64,000 nt of DNA from Symbiodinium sp. CCMP2592. Lineage: Eukaryota > Sar > Dinophyceae > Suessiales > Symbiodiniaceae. The notes under the pieces are model-generated. The model was not told the origin of the DNA. It saw only the letters and a program-made list of their open reading frames with translations, and made no database searches. Position 1 is the stretch's first letter, and each line of letters begins with the position of its first letter. The stretch is from NCBI GenBank assembly GCA_905221615.1, contig CAJNDT010000322.1, forward strand, positions 65,001 through 129,000, in the 5' to 3' direction. Of this stretch, positions 54,965 to 63,609 are shown in pieces. The translations under genes and the position numbers were made by a program.

Positions 54965-55135
54965 AAGTCGTTCATGAGATAAGGGGTTGACAACCCACTC
55001 ATTCGACAATATCTTTTGCAAGGGACCACCGAGGCCTCCGGAAAGCAGTGGTCAACGAAGACGTCGTTGGAGAGCCTGTGCAAATGTACCTACTCGCTCG
55101 ACCCTGATTGCATCTGGGGCCGAGCAGCCGTGCAG
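54965..55135 (+). repeat. Recurring module, second copy
   Basis: GTTCATGAGATAAGGGG, CAGTGGTCAACGAAGACGTC, CCTGTGCAAATGTACCTACT and GCATCTGGGGC match the copy at 53265-53415 in order and spacing. Confidence 0.75.
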
Positions 55136-55390
55136 TGAGCCTTCTATCATCCACTGCCAACGAAGACGATGATACAAGCGCTGTGAAGCAGTCCGGGACG
55201 CCAGATCTTCCACCTGCTGAAGTGGCCGCCCAAATATACCCCCAAAGCTATTGCCAGTCATAGTGGCCACAATGAGCAATGTGACCAAGTACCCAAAGCC
55301 AGAGAAGATGCAACAGAGCACAAACAGCATTCATCGGGGTAAGGATGACTGGTCTGCAAGTCAGTCACAGTGTGTGTGTGTGTGTGTGTG

Positions 55391-55781
55391 GACCTCTGTT
55401 ACCAAGAGGAACCGTTTTTGAAACACGTTGGACAGTTGTGCTGAATTACAGAAAATTGCAGGGGGCAGAGGGTCTCATTTCACGGCCTCTGCCAACGAAG
55501 CTCCGGGATATTGAGACAGGTAAACGTACCTGCAGTGGTCGGCATGGGCACTTTCGTGCAGCTTGTGACCACACAACTGTTGATTGCGAGTAGGAGTGCA
55601 GTGCAGTTTCATGTGCATGTCTGGGAGATTTTGCCTTGTACAGTGGAAAAGTCAGAGATCAAGTGAAGATGAGCCTTGAGGCCAGATAGGTACCGGACCC
55701 CCTGGAAGCTTCATGCTTTCGAGATACATCAAGCTGTGCTTGATAACCAGATTGATTAGTGGCTGCGCGATGGATGTCTAA
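55391..55781 (+). repeat. Left direct repeat (pseudo-LTR) of the Penelope-like element
   Basis: Begins GACCTCTGTTACCAAGAGG (hairpin CCTCT/AGAGG) after (TG)n. Contains CTGCCAACGAAGCTCC and the perfect hairpin CAGGTA-AACG-TACCTG near 55517-55532. The 391 bases shared with the right copy are a minimum, because the window ends there. Confidence 0.95.
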
Positions 55782-56129
55782 GTGTGTCCCAGGTAGTTAC
55801 AAGCTGGTCTTGTATTCGTTTACCGCGCTACCTGCGGCGGGGTTAGCCCGTGCGAGTACCTGCCAGGGTGGATCTGATAAAGGCAGGGATACATTGTTTT
55901 GGGCCCGTCGTGGTCCTCACAGGTCCGACTGAATTTGCTGCTCCGATGGTGCAGACATCTGATTACTTCAGTCGCGATGTTTTCTCTGCTCCTGACTTAA
56001 TGTCAGGTTTGATGCCAGGTTTCATTGCAGGTCCTGAATTTTTGCAGATCCGATGGAACCAACGGCTTTTCTATCCGCAGACCACGATTTCAGCTCCGAG
56101 ACACAAACCTGTAGCAATCTTTTGCGATC

Positions 56130-57119
56130 ATGTCGTGGACCCGTGAACAAGATTGGGCCAAGTCGTCCTGGGCTAGTTCGTCTTGGGAGAAGAAAGGATC
56201 GTCGGGTTGGAACAACCGTGACTGGCAAAAATCCCCTCAACAGTCTGTTCCCAGCACCAATGTTGCCATCCCATCGTCTTTTACCAGTGACTGGGAGTGT
56301 TACGACAAGAATGCTATTTCTGGCAAGAAGTTCTTTCGTAACATCCAATCCACGCCCTGGTCTACGAAAGCTGGACTGGCTGGAAAAGATGTCGCCGATC
56401 TTCGTGTCTCAGACCTGACGAGAAAAGGTCTTGATGACTTCAGTCTCCGCTGTTTGTCCAATGGAGAATTTCAGAGCTTAGTATTCGTGAGGTCGATTTC
56501 AGAAGCAGTGTTTGTGACTAACCTGCTTCGTCACATTCGGCAAGACCGGATTGATCTTGATGCCGTGGCAGCAAATATGCACGGCCCAGCTCCGCCTGAC
56601 AAGCACAGGGAGTCTGCGAGATTTATGCAACCATTGCTTGGCGAAATTGTTTCAACAATCAAAGCCAATTCGCCTCCCCCGGCGGATTCAAGCCAGCAAT
56701 CGCCTGAGAGTGAACAGCTTGCTCGTGCGAAGCGAAAGTTGAAGGAAGCTGGGATTGCTCTTACTCCAGAGAAGAAGCAGGCCAAAACTGGCCCAAAGCC
56801 CACCGCTTCACCTTCACCGTCAGCTGAGCAGATTTTGAATGCGGAACTCCCGAATCCGCCGAACTCTGTTCCGAGTTCCAGCTCCCCTGATGTTGTTGAA
56901 AAATGGCTCAAGAAGCATCAGAGCCAGTTTCGTGGTCAAGCTGCAGCTTTTAAGAAACATGTGGCTGATGTTTGCTCTGTGCTGAAAGATTCAGCCACTG
57001 ATCGGCAAAGCCTTGCAGATCTCGCTATCAAGTACGGCTTGAAGAAAAGCCATGCCAGCAAGATGTCATTCACCAATTTGTCTTCGTTCATTGGTGCATG
57101 TCAGTTTGAATCAGCTTGA
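56130..57119 (+). CDS. Penelope-like element ORF1, unknown helical/disordered protein
   Basis: ATG at 56130; 329 codons to TGA at 57117-57119. The N-terminus is Trp/Ser-rich (WTREQDWAKSSWASSSWEKK). The middle has a conserved-looking region (SGKKFFRNIQSTPWSTKAGL to NLLRHIRQDRIDLD), then Pro/Ser-rich linkers with KRKLKEAGIALTPEKKQ, and a helical C-terminus (WLKKHQSQFRGQAAAFKKH). No known domain is recognised; a nucleic-acid-binding ORF1 role is inferred from place. The next frame continues in the same phase after the single stop. Upstream, several CAG acceptor-like sites (near 55966, 56010, 56030 and 56048) precede the start. Confidence 0.75.
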   Translation: MSWTREQDWAKSSWASSSWEKKGSSGWNNRDWQKSPQQSVPSTNVAIPSSFTSDWECYDKNAISGKKFFRNIQSTPWSTKAGLAGKDVADLRVSDLTRKGLDDFSLRCLSNGEFQSLVFVRSISEAVFVTNLLRHIRQDRIDLDAVAANMHGPAPPDKHRESARFMQPLLGEIVSTIKANSPPPADSSQQSPESEQLARAKRKLKEAGIALTPEKKQAKTGPKPTASPSPSAEQILNAELPNPPNSVPSSSSPDVVEKWLKKHQSQFRGQAAAFKKHVADVCSVLKDSATDRQSLADLAIKYGLKKSHASKMSFTNLSSFIGACQFESA

Positions 57120-57126
57120 CTAGCTA
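57111..57126 (+). promoter_or_regulatory. Candidate stop-codon readthrough site UGA-CUA-G
   Basis: The sequence around the ORF1 stop is GCT TGA CTA GCT. The downstream frame is in phase with ORF1, open for 912 codons, and has no ATG until 57216. UGA followed by CUA(G) is the best-known leaky stop context in animal viruses and cellular readthrough genes. Selenocysteine insertion at UGA is an alternative. Confidence 0.6.
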
Positions 57127-59855
57127 CCCAAGCAAAAACGGTGCAACATCAGCCGATTCAGGTCCGTAAGAGGCTTGCTTCAGCAGTGTGCACGCTTGGT
57201 ACAGCAGCAGCTTTCATGTTGGAGTTTGGCGATGGAATACCCAAGACTCCGCTTATTTGGGTGCATACATTGATGTCGTTGGTGTTGTTGTTTTACCTCA
57301 ATGCACCCAGCCAGGATGATTCACACAGATTCAAGATTGTTCGGAGATTGCAGCAGTTCGGAGTGGATCCAGATACTCTGCATTATTCTCTGTTTGAGAA
57401 GCCGAACACTGTATATTGCATTTTTCAAGTTGATTTCGACATGGGTCGATTTCGTTCGGGCTACCGTCAGCCCTCATCACTTCTGTATGTGGGAAGCACT
57501 GCTGTCGGTGCAGCCAAGCGGCATTTGAACCGCATGGCAGTCTACAGAAGACTTCAAAGAACCGAATTTGTGGATGCAGAATTGTCCCTGAGATATTGGG
57601 CATCCCAACACAACCTTTTCCAGTTTGTGCTTGTTCCGCTGGAATTTTGTGACAGCTACCAGCGAGCTTGGACTGTTGAGCACGAACTCATTGCTCAATG
57701 GCAGGCACCTTTGAATTATCCCAGAGCAATGTCTCTCATTAAGAAGACCGCTCTCGGTTTCCGAATTTCGTCCAAACACAGAGGGTCATTGTATTGCACC
57801 TTTGGCCTCCGACTTTGGCGCAAACTGCGAAAGCGCATGTTTGGTCGCAGTTCGAAATTCTTCATTCATGACTCTCGGGAGTTAGCCTGGGGGCTTCTGT
57901 TTAAGCTGGCATCGAGAACCCGAGCATCCTTTGAAACAGCGAAGCTGCTCCGATCCAACAAGACGGCTGACGAGGAAGTGTATGCCCTCATCAAACTCAG
58001 TCGCAATATCGAAAACCCTCATCGCAACAGGGTGCAAGGAATACTCAAAGGTGTAGCCAAGTTTCGCAAGAAGATGCACTGGCCACGGACTTCCCGACCT
58101 TTGGGAGTCCTGCCAACTGCGTCTCCTTCGTTTTCCAAGGAGTGCGAGAAGTGGTTAAAAGACCTCATCCTCCGGTACAAGTATCTATTTCCATCTTTTC
58201 ATGTTCCAAAGAACAGCCTACGTGAAGTTCCGCACCTGAGTATCAAGAAATTTCTCCACAACTTCCGATCTTGGGAAGAAACGATGTGGGAGCACGACTT
58301 TGATTTGGAGTCGGTGCACTGTCCGTGTGAGCAGTTTGCAGGAAAACTTCCTGCTCATTGCTTCGTGTCTGGCCACGTAGCCACAGGTTTGGAGAACCTG
58401 ACCAAGCTACTACCAGGCTGTTCGAGCATCTTATCGGCCAGTGCCGCGAGCACCTTTTTCCCAGGCCGCAATCACTGGATGGCCAAGTCCAGAGCTCTGT
58501 TTGATCAGTGGCTCAAGAGACACAAGCTACCAGCGACGTTGCATCCAATTTTTCAATCCTTTTGTGACCACCAGTGGCAGCAACATGTTGCAGCCCTGGA
58601 ACAATCAGACAGACTACACTGGGCTTTGGTACAGAAGGTGAAGTCTGCCTTGCACTCAGATTTTGTTCTGTACAACGAAGATCATCATCCGAATCATGTC
58701 TTGTGCTATTGTCCTCGCTTCTTCCTTCGAGGAGTTAGCACCACTTGGAACGATCCCTCTGTGTTTCGTACTCTTGATGGTACCCCTGAAGAATGGAGAC
58801 AGCGCATTTTGGAGCGCGTTCCTCGAGATCTGTCCAGAAGATACGCCTGGGCCTTCAAAGAAACAGCTCCGCTGCCTCAAGGCACTGTGTTCCTGAAACG
58901 GAAGAAACAGTTTGCCAAGGGACGGACCATCATTTCGTATTCCAATTCGTTGTGCAGCAAGCTATTGGAGCTGACCTCCATTGCGTTAACCTTAATGGTC
59001 AAGACGCTGTTTGCTGACAGCCCAGGCATGCAGAGCATGCCACAGCTCTGGAGGTCTCTTCATGCTTATTGGGCGAAGCCCAGCCAAGAGGAAGACGTCG
59101 AATGGAACGACGATCTCGTGGGATTTTTCAATGCAGTTCCCCGAAAAGACATCATGCACGCAGTGCATTTGATTGTCCAAGAATACTGCCAAACTTCTGG
59201 CTGTTCGATCCTCTCGATCGATATGTTGTCAAAAACGGGACACCCGGGCAAACCTCGGGGGAGAACGAAATCAAACTTAAAGAGGTGTTGGGTTTCTGAT
59301 GTTCCGCTGATTGTGGATCTATCCTTCGCCACGGGAGTTTTTACAGCTGCTGGAAAGTGCAGGCAGCAAGTGGAGGGGACGTGTATAGGCAATCAAATAT
59401 CGCCGATCCTCTCCGGACTTCCTGTACTCCTGGCCGAGCGGCAGTTTTTGCAGTCTTTGCCGACGGCCATCCAATCGTCTTTCTTGTTTCTCCGTTACGT
59501 CGATAACAGACTGATTCTGGGACCTCAGAAAATTCTACTGTCGTCCCAACTCCGGAGATTCTGCGATCCTAACTTTTATGATGGGATTCAGTTGGAAACT
59601 GTGTCAGACCATCAATGGTTGGGTTTGACCATTTGCGCCAAGACTCGCTCAGCAACTTTTAATCTCCCGGAGCAACCATGGCAGATCCGCTCGCCCAACA
59701 GCGCTGGATCGTGGCAGCTGGCAGCCTCGGGATACTTTTCTCGAGCATCTTTGATTCGCCAGTACTCCTGGCCCCCCGAGTCAAGACCGGGACAACTTCG
59801 CAGACTCAAGCAACTGTATGTACAGGCAGGTTTTCCTGTGAATGCGTTGCAATGA
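57120..59855 (+). CDS. Penelope-like protein: N-terminal GIY-YIG nuclease plus reverse transcriptase
   Basis: The frame is open from the codon after the ORF1 stop to 59855. Numbered from 57141, residues 90-194 form a GIY-YIG nuclease: VYCIF and LLYVGS as the two signature strands, R131 after HLNRM, catalytic Glu in VEHELIAQW and Asn in PLNYP. A long helical region follows. The RT has motif A WNDDLVGFF (D657-D658), motif B GTCIGNQISPILSG and motif C RYVDN (786-789), where the usual second Asp is Asn. The nuclease stands before the RT, the permuted order described for the Naiad and Chlamys groups of Penelope-like elements rather than the classical RT-then-GIY-YIG order. A hydrophobic stretch (LIWVHTLMSLVLLFYLN) precedes the nuclease. 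It is expected to nick its target and prime reverse transcription. Confidence 0.85.
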   Translation, partial: LATQAKTVQHQPIQVRKRLASAVCTLGTAAAFMLEFGDGIPKTPLIWVHTLMSLVLLFYLNAPSQDDSHRFKIVRRLQQFGVDPDTLHYSLFEKPNTVYCIFQVDFDMGRFRSGYRQPSSLLYVGSTAVGAAKRHLNRMAVYRRLQRTEFVDAELSLRYWASQHNLFQFVLVPLEFCDSYQRAWTVEHELIAQWQAPLNYPRAMSLIKKTALGFRISSKHRGSLYCTFGLRLWRKLRKRMFGRSSKFFIHDSRELAWGLLFKLASRTRASFETAKLLRSNKTADEEVYALIKLSRNIENPHRNRVQGILKGVAKFRKKMHWPRTSRPLGVLPTASPSFSKECEKWLKDLILRYKYLFPSFHVPKNSLREVPHLSIKKFLHNFRSWEETMWEHDFDLESVHCPCEQFAGKLPAHCFVSGHVATGLENLTKLLPGCSSILSASAASTFFPGRNHWMAKSRALFDQWLKRHKLPATLHPIFQSFCDHQWQQHVAALEQSDRLHWALVQKVKSALHSDFVLYNEDHHPNHVLCYCPRFFLRGVSTTWNDPSVFRTLDGTPEEWRQRILERVPRDLSRRYAWAFKETAPLPQGTVFLKRKKQFAKGRTIISYSNSLCSKLLELTSIALTLMVKTLFADSPGMQSMPQLWRSLHAYWAKPSQEEDVEWNDDLVGFFNAVPRKDIMHAVHLIVQEYCQTSGCSILSIDMLSKTGHPGKPRGRTKSNLKRCWVSDVPLIVDLSFATGVFTAAGKCRQQVEGTCIGNQISPILSGLPVLLAERQFLQSLPTAIQSSFLFLRYVDNRLILGPQKILLSSQLRRFCDPNFYDGIQLETVSDHQWLGLTICAKTRSATFNLPEQPWQIRSPNSAGSWQLAASGYFSRASLIRQYSWPPESRPGQLRRLKQLYVQAGFPVNALQ

Positions 59856-60008
59856 AGTCAGCAAATAAGTCTGTCGATTGAGAGTTTCGCTGCCTCTTTG
59901 CAATGTTTTTGTCCCTAATTGTGCACGTGAGCTACTGATTCAGTACCATAGCTGCATTGGTTTTCAGCTGGATATCGGCCTGTTGGAGGAATATTTCAAC
60001 CCAGAGCC

Positions 60009-61889
60009 ATGGCCCAGCAATACCATTTTCACTTCTACGGAGGACCCCCTGGAGTGCAGACTTCAAGCGGACCGCAACCTCCGGTTACAATTCTTTCGAC
60101 TCCTCAGGAAGCTAGCAGAGCTCGGTCGGTTTCGGTACACCCACCACCTCGAGCTCCGCTTCCAATTCAACTCACACCGGGGGAGCCGGCCAAGTCTACT
60201 CACCCCAGCCGTGAGCGTCATGATCGCAGTCGCTCGAGACGACGACGGCGTCGACATCATCGGCATGAACGTCACCCTGAGGGACCTCCCGCGGCCCCAG
60301 TTCGACCAGTTCTGCCTCCCCCTCAGCCTCCTACTCGACCACCAACAAGGTCGGTCAGTGCTGTTCCTCCGATGCGCCCACCTTTTCGTTCGGCCAGCTT
60401 AGAAAACATGCCACCCCGGCCTAGACCGAGATCTATTGAGCCGGCTTCTGTCCGTTCTCGGCCTCATGAAAACAAAGGGCCCAGCAACAGTCCACAGCGA
60501 CCGCCGGGGCAATGGGTACCTAGTGTTCCTGCTGGGAATCTGAGCCAAAGGCCAGTAACACCCAGAGTTCAAGCTCCTGCTTCGCATTCTCAAGCAGCTA
60601 CTGATGCATTACATCAAGCTGCTCAAGCTTTTAGAGCTCCCGGCAATGCACAAAGCAAACCGGAGACAGGCCCGATTTTGGAGAACAAGGAGCCTGTCGC
60701 GGCAGCTGTCTCACCGGAGTTTCACAAGAACACGTCGCCCAAGACACCTCCCAAGAATCCGGCTCCAAAGAGCCCAGTTCCTCCTGCTCAATCCGGTTTG
60801 ATTTCTGTTGATGAGGAACAGCTATTTCATGCTGCTCATCGCAGCAGCTATGAACAACTGCGAGAGCAAATCACAGCTCGAGCCAAAGGCCGCAATGCTG
60901 TCGATTTCTATGAGGAGGGAATGAGTTCTCTCTTGGCGTATATGTTCTTTGTTTTGCATTATCATGAGAATTTTCTCACAACTGAAGGCTTGCATACGTG
61001 GCCTATTATCCCACATTCTCATATGCGAAGATTCACTGATCGCATCACTTTTACTCGGCAACGTTCATTGCCAGTTTCCAAAATCCTCAAAGAGGATGTT
61101 GAGGATGTGCTGAAATTTTTGTTGACCCGATTTGGCCAGGCAGACCGACCTTTTCTGCCTGTGATTCCTATTGGCCAACGGGAGATTGTCACTCTTGCCC
61201 GGTCCATTTTGGCCAGCAAGATACCATATAAGGCAATTTTTCAGCATGATGCCAAGGCGTATGCCATGCCCCAAGAAGCATTGCATGTTTGGGAGTTTCC
61301 AGTGGCACATATGCCAGGACCTGAAGAGCAGACCAACTGCTATTATCTTTGGGGACACGGGACCACGGCCGAAGGCCTGGTCGGCATCCTCACGTTGGGC
61401 AGGGTCATTCGCTCTAGCGCCGAAGCTGTACATGTGGCGCCGCACGATCATGTGTGCTCCTTTTATGGCAAAGCCACACAAAACGTGTACTATGAAGAGA
61501 GCAAGTTAGACTTCGTGTCAAAACTGCACCACTCCACGAAGAATTCCGCAGGAGTGGTCGTTGGAGGATATCTTGGATCTGCGCATCACAAATCCAAATC
61601 CTCCAGTACTGTACATGAAGGACACTTGTGCAAGTTCCACCCGCTTGTACACTCCCCTTCAGGAGATAAGCGCTGGGCGGTACGTGAAGCCGCAGGGCGC
61701 ATCGACAAAATTTGGATTTTGTCAAGCACCCACTCCATTACGTTGCCGATGTCCACCCCCAACAATCCCCGGCCGATTACTTTTGAAACGGGGGAAGGAC
61801 AGGATTGGGGAGTCAGCTGGCCGGGCTTGGAGTACTCTGTACGAAGCACCGAAGCTTTACCGGTATCCGATGTACAGAGAGAGGCTTAA
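60009..61889 (+). CDS. Penelope-like element ORF3: R/S/P-rich protein with possible ADP-ribosyltransferase-like domain
   Basis: ATG at 60009; 626 codons. Residues 1-260 are Pro/Arg/Ser-rich with a block of eight to ten basic residues (SRSRRRRRRHHRHERH). Residues 270-620 are globular. From 445 the sequence YYLWGHGTTAEGLVGILTLG, then FYGKATQNVYYEES, AGVVVGGYLG and RWAVREAAGRIDKIWIL follow the order of the PARP/ART fold: a His-Gly-Thr strand and helix, a Tyr in the second motif, and a late acidic position. Only the first motif is convincing, so this is a tentative fold call. No such cargo is usual in Penelope-like elements. The frame lies 153 bp after the RT stop, with an AG-ended pyrimidine tract between. 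Confidence 0.7.
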   Translation: MAQQYHFHFYGGPPGVQTSSGPQPPVTILSTPQEASRARSVSVHPPPRAPLPIQLTPGEPAKSTHPSRERHDRSRSRRRRRRHHRHERHPEGPPAAPVRPVLPPPQPPTRPPTRSVSAVPPMRPPFRSASLENMPPRPRPRSIEPASVRSRPHENKGPSNSPQRPPGQWVPSVPAGNLSQRPVTPRVQAPASHSQAATDALHQAAQAFRAPGNAQSKPETGPILENKEPVAAAVSPEFHKNTSPKTPPKNPAPKSPVPPAQSGLISVDEEQLFHAAHRSSYEQLREQITARAKGRNAVDFYEEGMSSLLAYMFFVLHYHENFLTTEGLHTWPIIPHSHMRRFTDRITFTRQRSLPVSKILKEDVEDVLKFLLTRFGQADRPFLPVIPIGQREIVTLARSILASKIPYKAIFQHDAKAYAMPQEALHVWEFPVAHMPGPEEQTNCYYLWGHGTTAEGLVGILTLGRVIRSSAEAVHVAPHDHVCSFYGKATQNVYYEESKLDFVSKLHHSTKNSAGVVVGGYLGSAHHKSKSSSTVHEGHLCKFHPLVHSPSGDKRWAVREAAGRIDKIWILSSTHSITLPMSTPNNPRPITFETGEGQDWGVSWPGLEYSVRSTEALPVSDVQREA

Positions 61890-61910
61890 GATTCATGGAG
61901 TCTGTCATGC

Positions 61911-62291
61911 ATGAAAAAAGACTGTTGCAATACAGAATGTATATGCAGAAGAGTCTTGCATGCAATGTGTTCGTTTAGGTTTTTTAAAATCGCTCTGTTC
62001 AGTTCCAGCGTTCGGCTTTCAGCGGTACACGCCATGTCGGATCGATCCCGATCGCGTTCTCCGACTGTTTCGTGGCGATTTTATTGGGTCAAAATTCAAG
62101 GACCCAGTGGCAATGAAACGTGGTGGAAATCTTGGTTTCCCGCCACTTCTCGCTGGATTTCGGACCGTTTGGCTGCTGACAATCAGTGGCACCAAGCTTC
62201 TCAGACCACTTCTTCGGTGGACTTGAACCTCCCTACTGAGAGCGCCAATTCTTTGTCACCCCGAAAACGCAAGCGAGATGCATCACCGTGA
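61911..62291 (+). CDS. Penelope-like element ORF4, small SR-rich protein
   Basis: The frame opens with ATG at 61911, 21 bp after the ORF3 stop. A better start may be the ATG at 62034, giving 85 residues: MSDRSRSRSPTVSW, an aromatic middle (FYWVKIQGPSGNETWWKSWF) and a basic tail SPRKRKRD like a nuclear localisation signal. A pyrimidine tract ending in CAG lies just before 62002. Function unknown. Confidence 0.5.
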   Translation: MKKDCCNTECICRRVLHAMCSFRFFKIALFSSSVRLSAVHAMSDRSRSRSPTVSWRFYWVKIQGPSGNETWWKSWFPATSRWISDRLAADNQWHQASQTTSSVDLNLPTESANSLSPRKRKRDASP

Positions 62292-62580
62292 GAGCTTTTG
62301 TCATGCTGGAACAGCAGACGACTCGTCTGCTTAATTCGTTTTCCCAATTGACATTTTTGGGACTTTCATCATTACCGGATTAGAGCGCCTGCACCACTAA
62401 AGTGGAACCGTCTTTGCGCATTGCAAAACAACGCGTATGAGCGTGACGCTCAGTTTTATGTCTTTTTCGCCTTTTCTCTCTCCCCTTATCTCTGTCTCTC
62501 GTTGAGCCGAAGGCGTGTTTTCCTTTTTTACTCATGTGGTGCCGCCAGCCGTTTCCGTCTTGATTACTCGACCCACCGGC

Positions 62581-62991
62581 ATGGCTTCCCGTCAAGACCA
62601 CGGGGTACCATATGATGAACTTCCTGATGATGCTAGCTCCTGGTCTTCGGCTTTTGATCCTCCCAAAGACTCGGCACCCACAGAGGTGGCGTCTTGGGTT
62701 AAGAAGTCCTCCAGCAAGTGCAAGAAGACCAAGAAGTCCAAGAAGTCCAAAAGGCTGAAAAAGGACCGGTCACCAAACAAGTCTCAGAAGTCCATGAAGT
62801 CCAAGAAGGACAAACCTGAGCGTTCGCCCGTTCCCTCTGAAGCGAGTGATATCACACTTGGGGATCCGATGCAGTTTCACCGAAATCCTGCAGCACGGTC
62901 GAAGGCTTGTGCAAAAATGCTGGTCAGAGCCAACCTCCGTTGTGCTTGCCATTTTTGGTATGTTGCACAGTGTCCCAACCGAAACGCTTGA
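62581..62991 (+). CDS. Penelope-like element ORF5, Lys-rich protein
   Basis: ATG at 62581, 136 codons. Acidic start (YDELPDDASSW), then a long Lys/Ser block (KKSSSKCKKTKKSKKSKR, SPNKSQKSMKSKKDKPERSP), then a neutral end with RANLRCACHFWY. The basic part could bind nucleic acid. An approximately 40-base pyrimidine-rich tract at 62461-62500 precedes it and could serve as a trans-splice acceptor. Confidence 0.5.
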   Translation: MASRQDHGVPYDELPDDASSWSSAFDPPKDSAPTEVASWVKKSSSKCKKTKKSKKSKRLKKDRSPNKSQKSMKSKKDKPERSPVPSEASDITLGDPMQFHRNPAARSKACAKMLVRANLRCACHFWYVAQCPNRNA

Positions 62992-63186
62992 TTCTTATTT
63001 TGATTTGGACACCGGACGTGTACAGGATTACATGTCACTTGCTGGGAAAAACTACCAGTGATTCTTGGCATGACCTTGTGACCTGACTTACATTTTTTCT
63101 GTCCTGCATACAGTGAGAGCATTTGCCTGTACAGTTTTCCTGCTCCCACTCATCAGCGACCCAGTGTATGTGTAGCTTTATCCGCC

Positions 63187-63576
63187 ATGAAACGAGATGC
63201 AGCACAAGCGTCGCTTCCACCCGATGGCGGTAAAGATGATGATCCACTTATTCTCCCTCGGACACCGAAACATCTGCCTCCGCTGCGGATGACCCGAGGA
63301 TTTTGGATTGAAAATTTGCCTTCGGACGGCCGCCACCATGGTGCCGCCGTTGCATGTTTCGACATTCCGGCCGAAGGCATTATCGACGACCTTAAAGAGG
63401 CTATCAGTTTGGAGTGGAGTCGCATCCCCAAGCGTGCGTTTAAACTCACGCAAAGCGGGACTCATTTACCATACTACGTCAAACTCAGTACTGTCAACAA
63501 CACAGTACCATTGACCTTTCACTGGGCTGAGCCATATTCGGACGAAAACCGTCCTCGTTTGGAGTCCAGACCCTAG
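63187..63576 (+). CDS. Penelope-like element ORF6, unknown 129-residue protein
   Basis: ATG at 63187; sequence MKRDAAQASLPPDGGKDDDP, then a compact region with GFWIENLPSDG, VACFDIPAEGIIDDLKEAI and THLPYYVKLSTVNNTVPLTF. Composition suggests a small globular alpha/beta protein; no family recognised. It ends 33 bp before the right direct repeat. The tract TTTTTTCTGTCCTGCATACAG (63093-63113) lies upstream as an acceptor-like site. Confidence 0.5.
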   Translation: MKRDAAQASLPPDGGKDDDPLILPRTPKHLPPLRMTRGFWIENLPSDGRHHGAAVACFDIPAEGIIDDLKEAISLEWSRIPKRAFKLTQSGTHLPYYVKLSTVNNTVPLTFHWAEPYSDENRPRLESRP

Positions 63577-63609
63577 GTCGTTTCGCCTTAGTGGCTTACT
63601 GTGTGTGTG

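Noticed and set aside
59878..60402. 174-codon frame overlapping the start of Penelope-like ORF3
   Set aside because: It overlaps the longer ATG-initiated ORF3 in another frame, and its composition mirrors the Arg/Pro-rich codons of ORF3.
63130..63170. Minus-strand hammerhead-ribozyme-like string CTGATGAG...GGAAAAC
   Set aside because: The bases between the two core parts do not pair into stem II, and the string is not in the terminal repeats where Penelope-like elements carry hammerheads.
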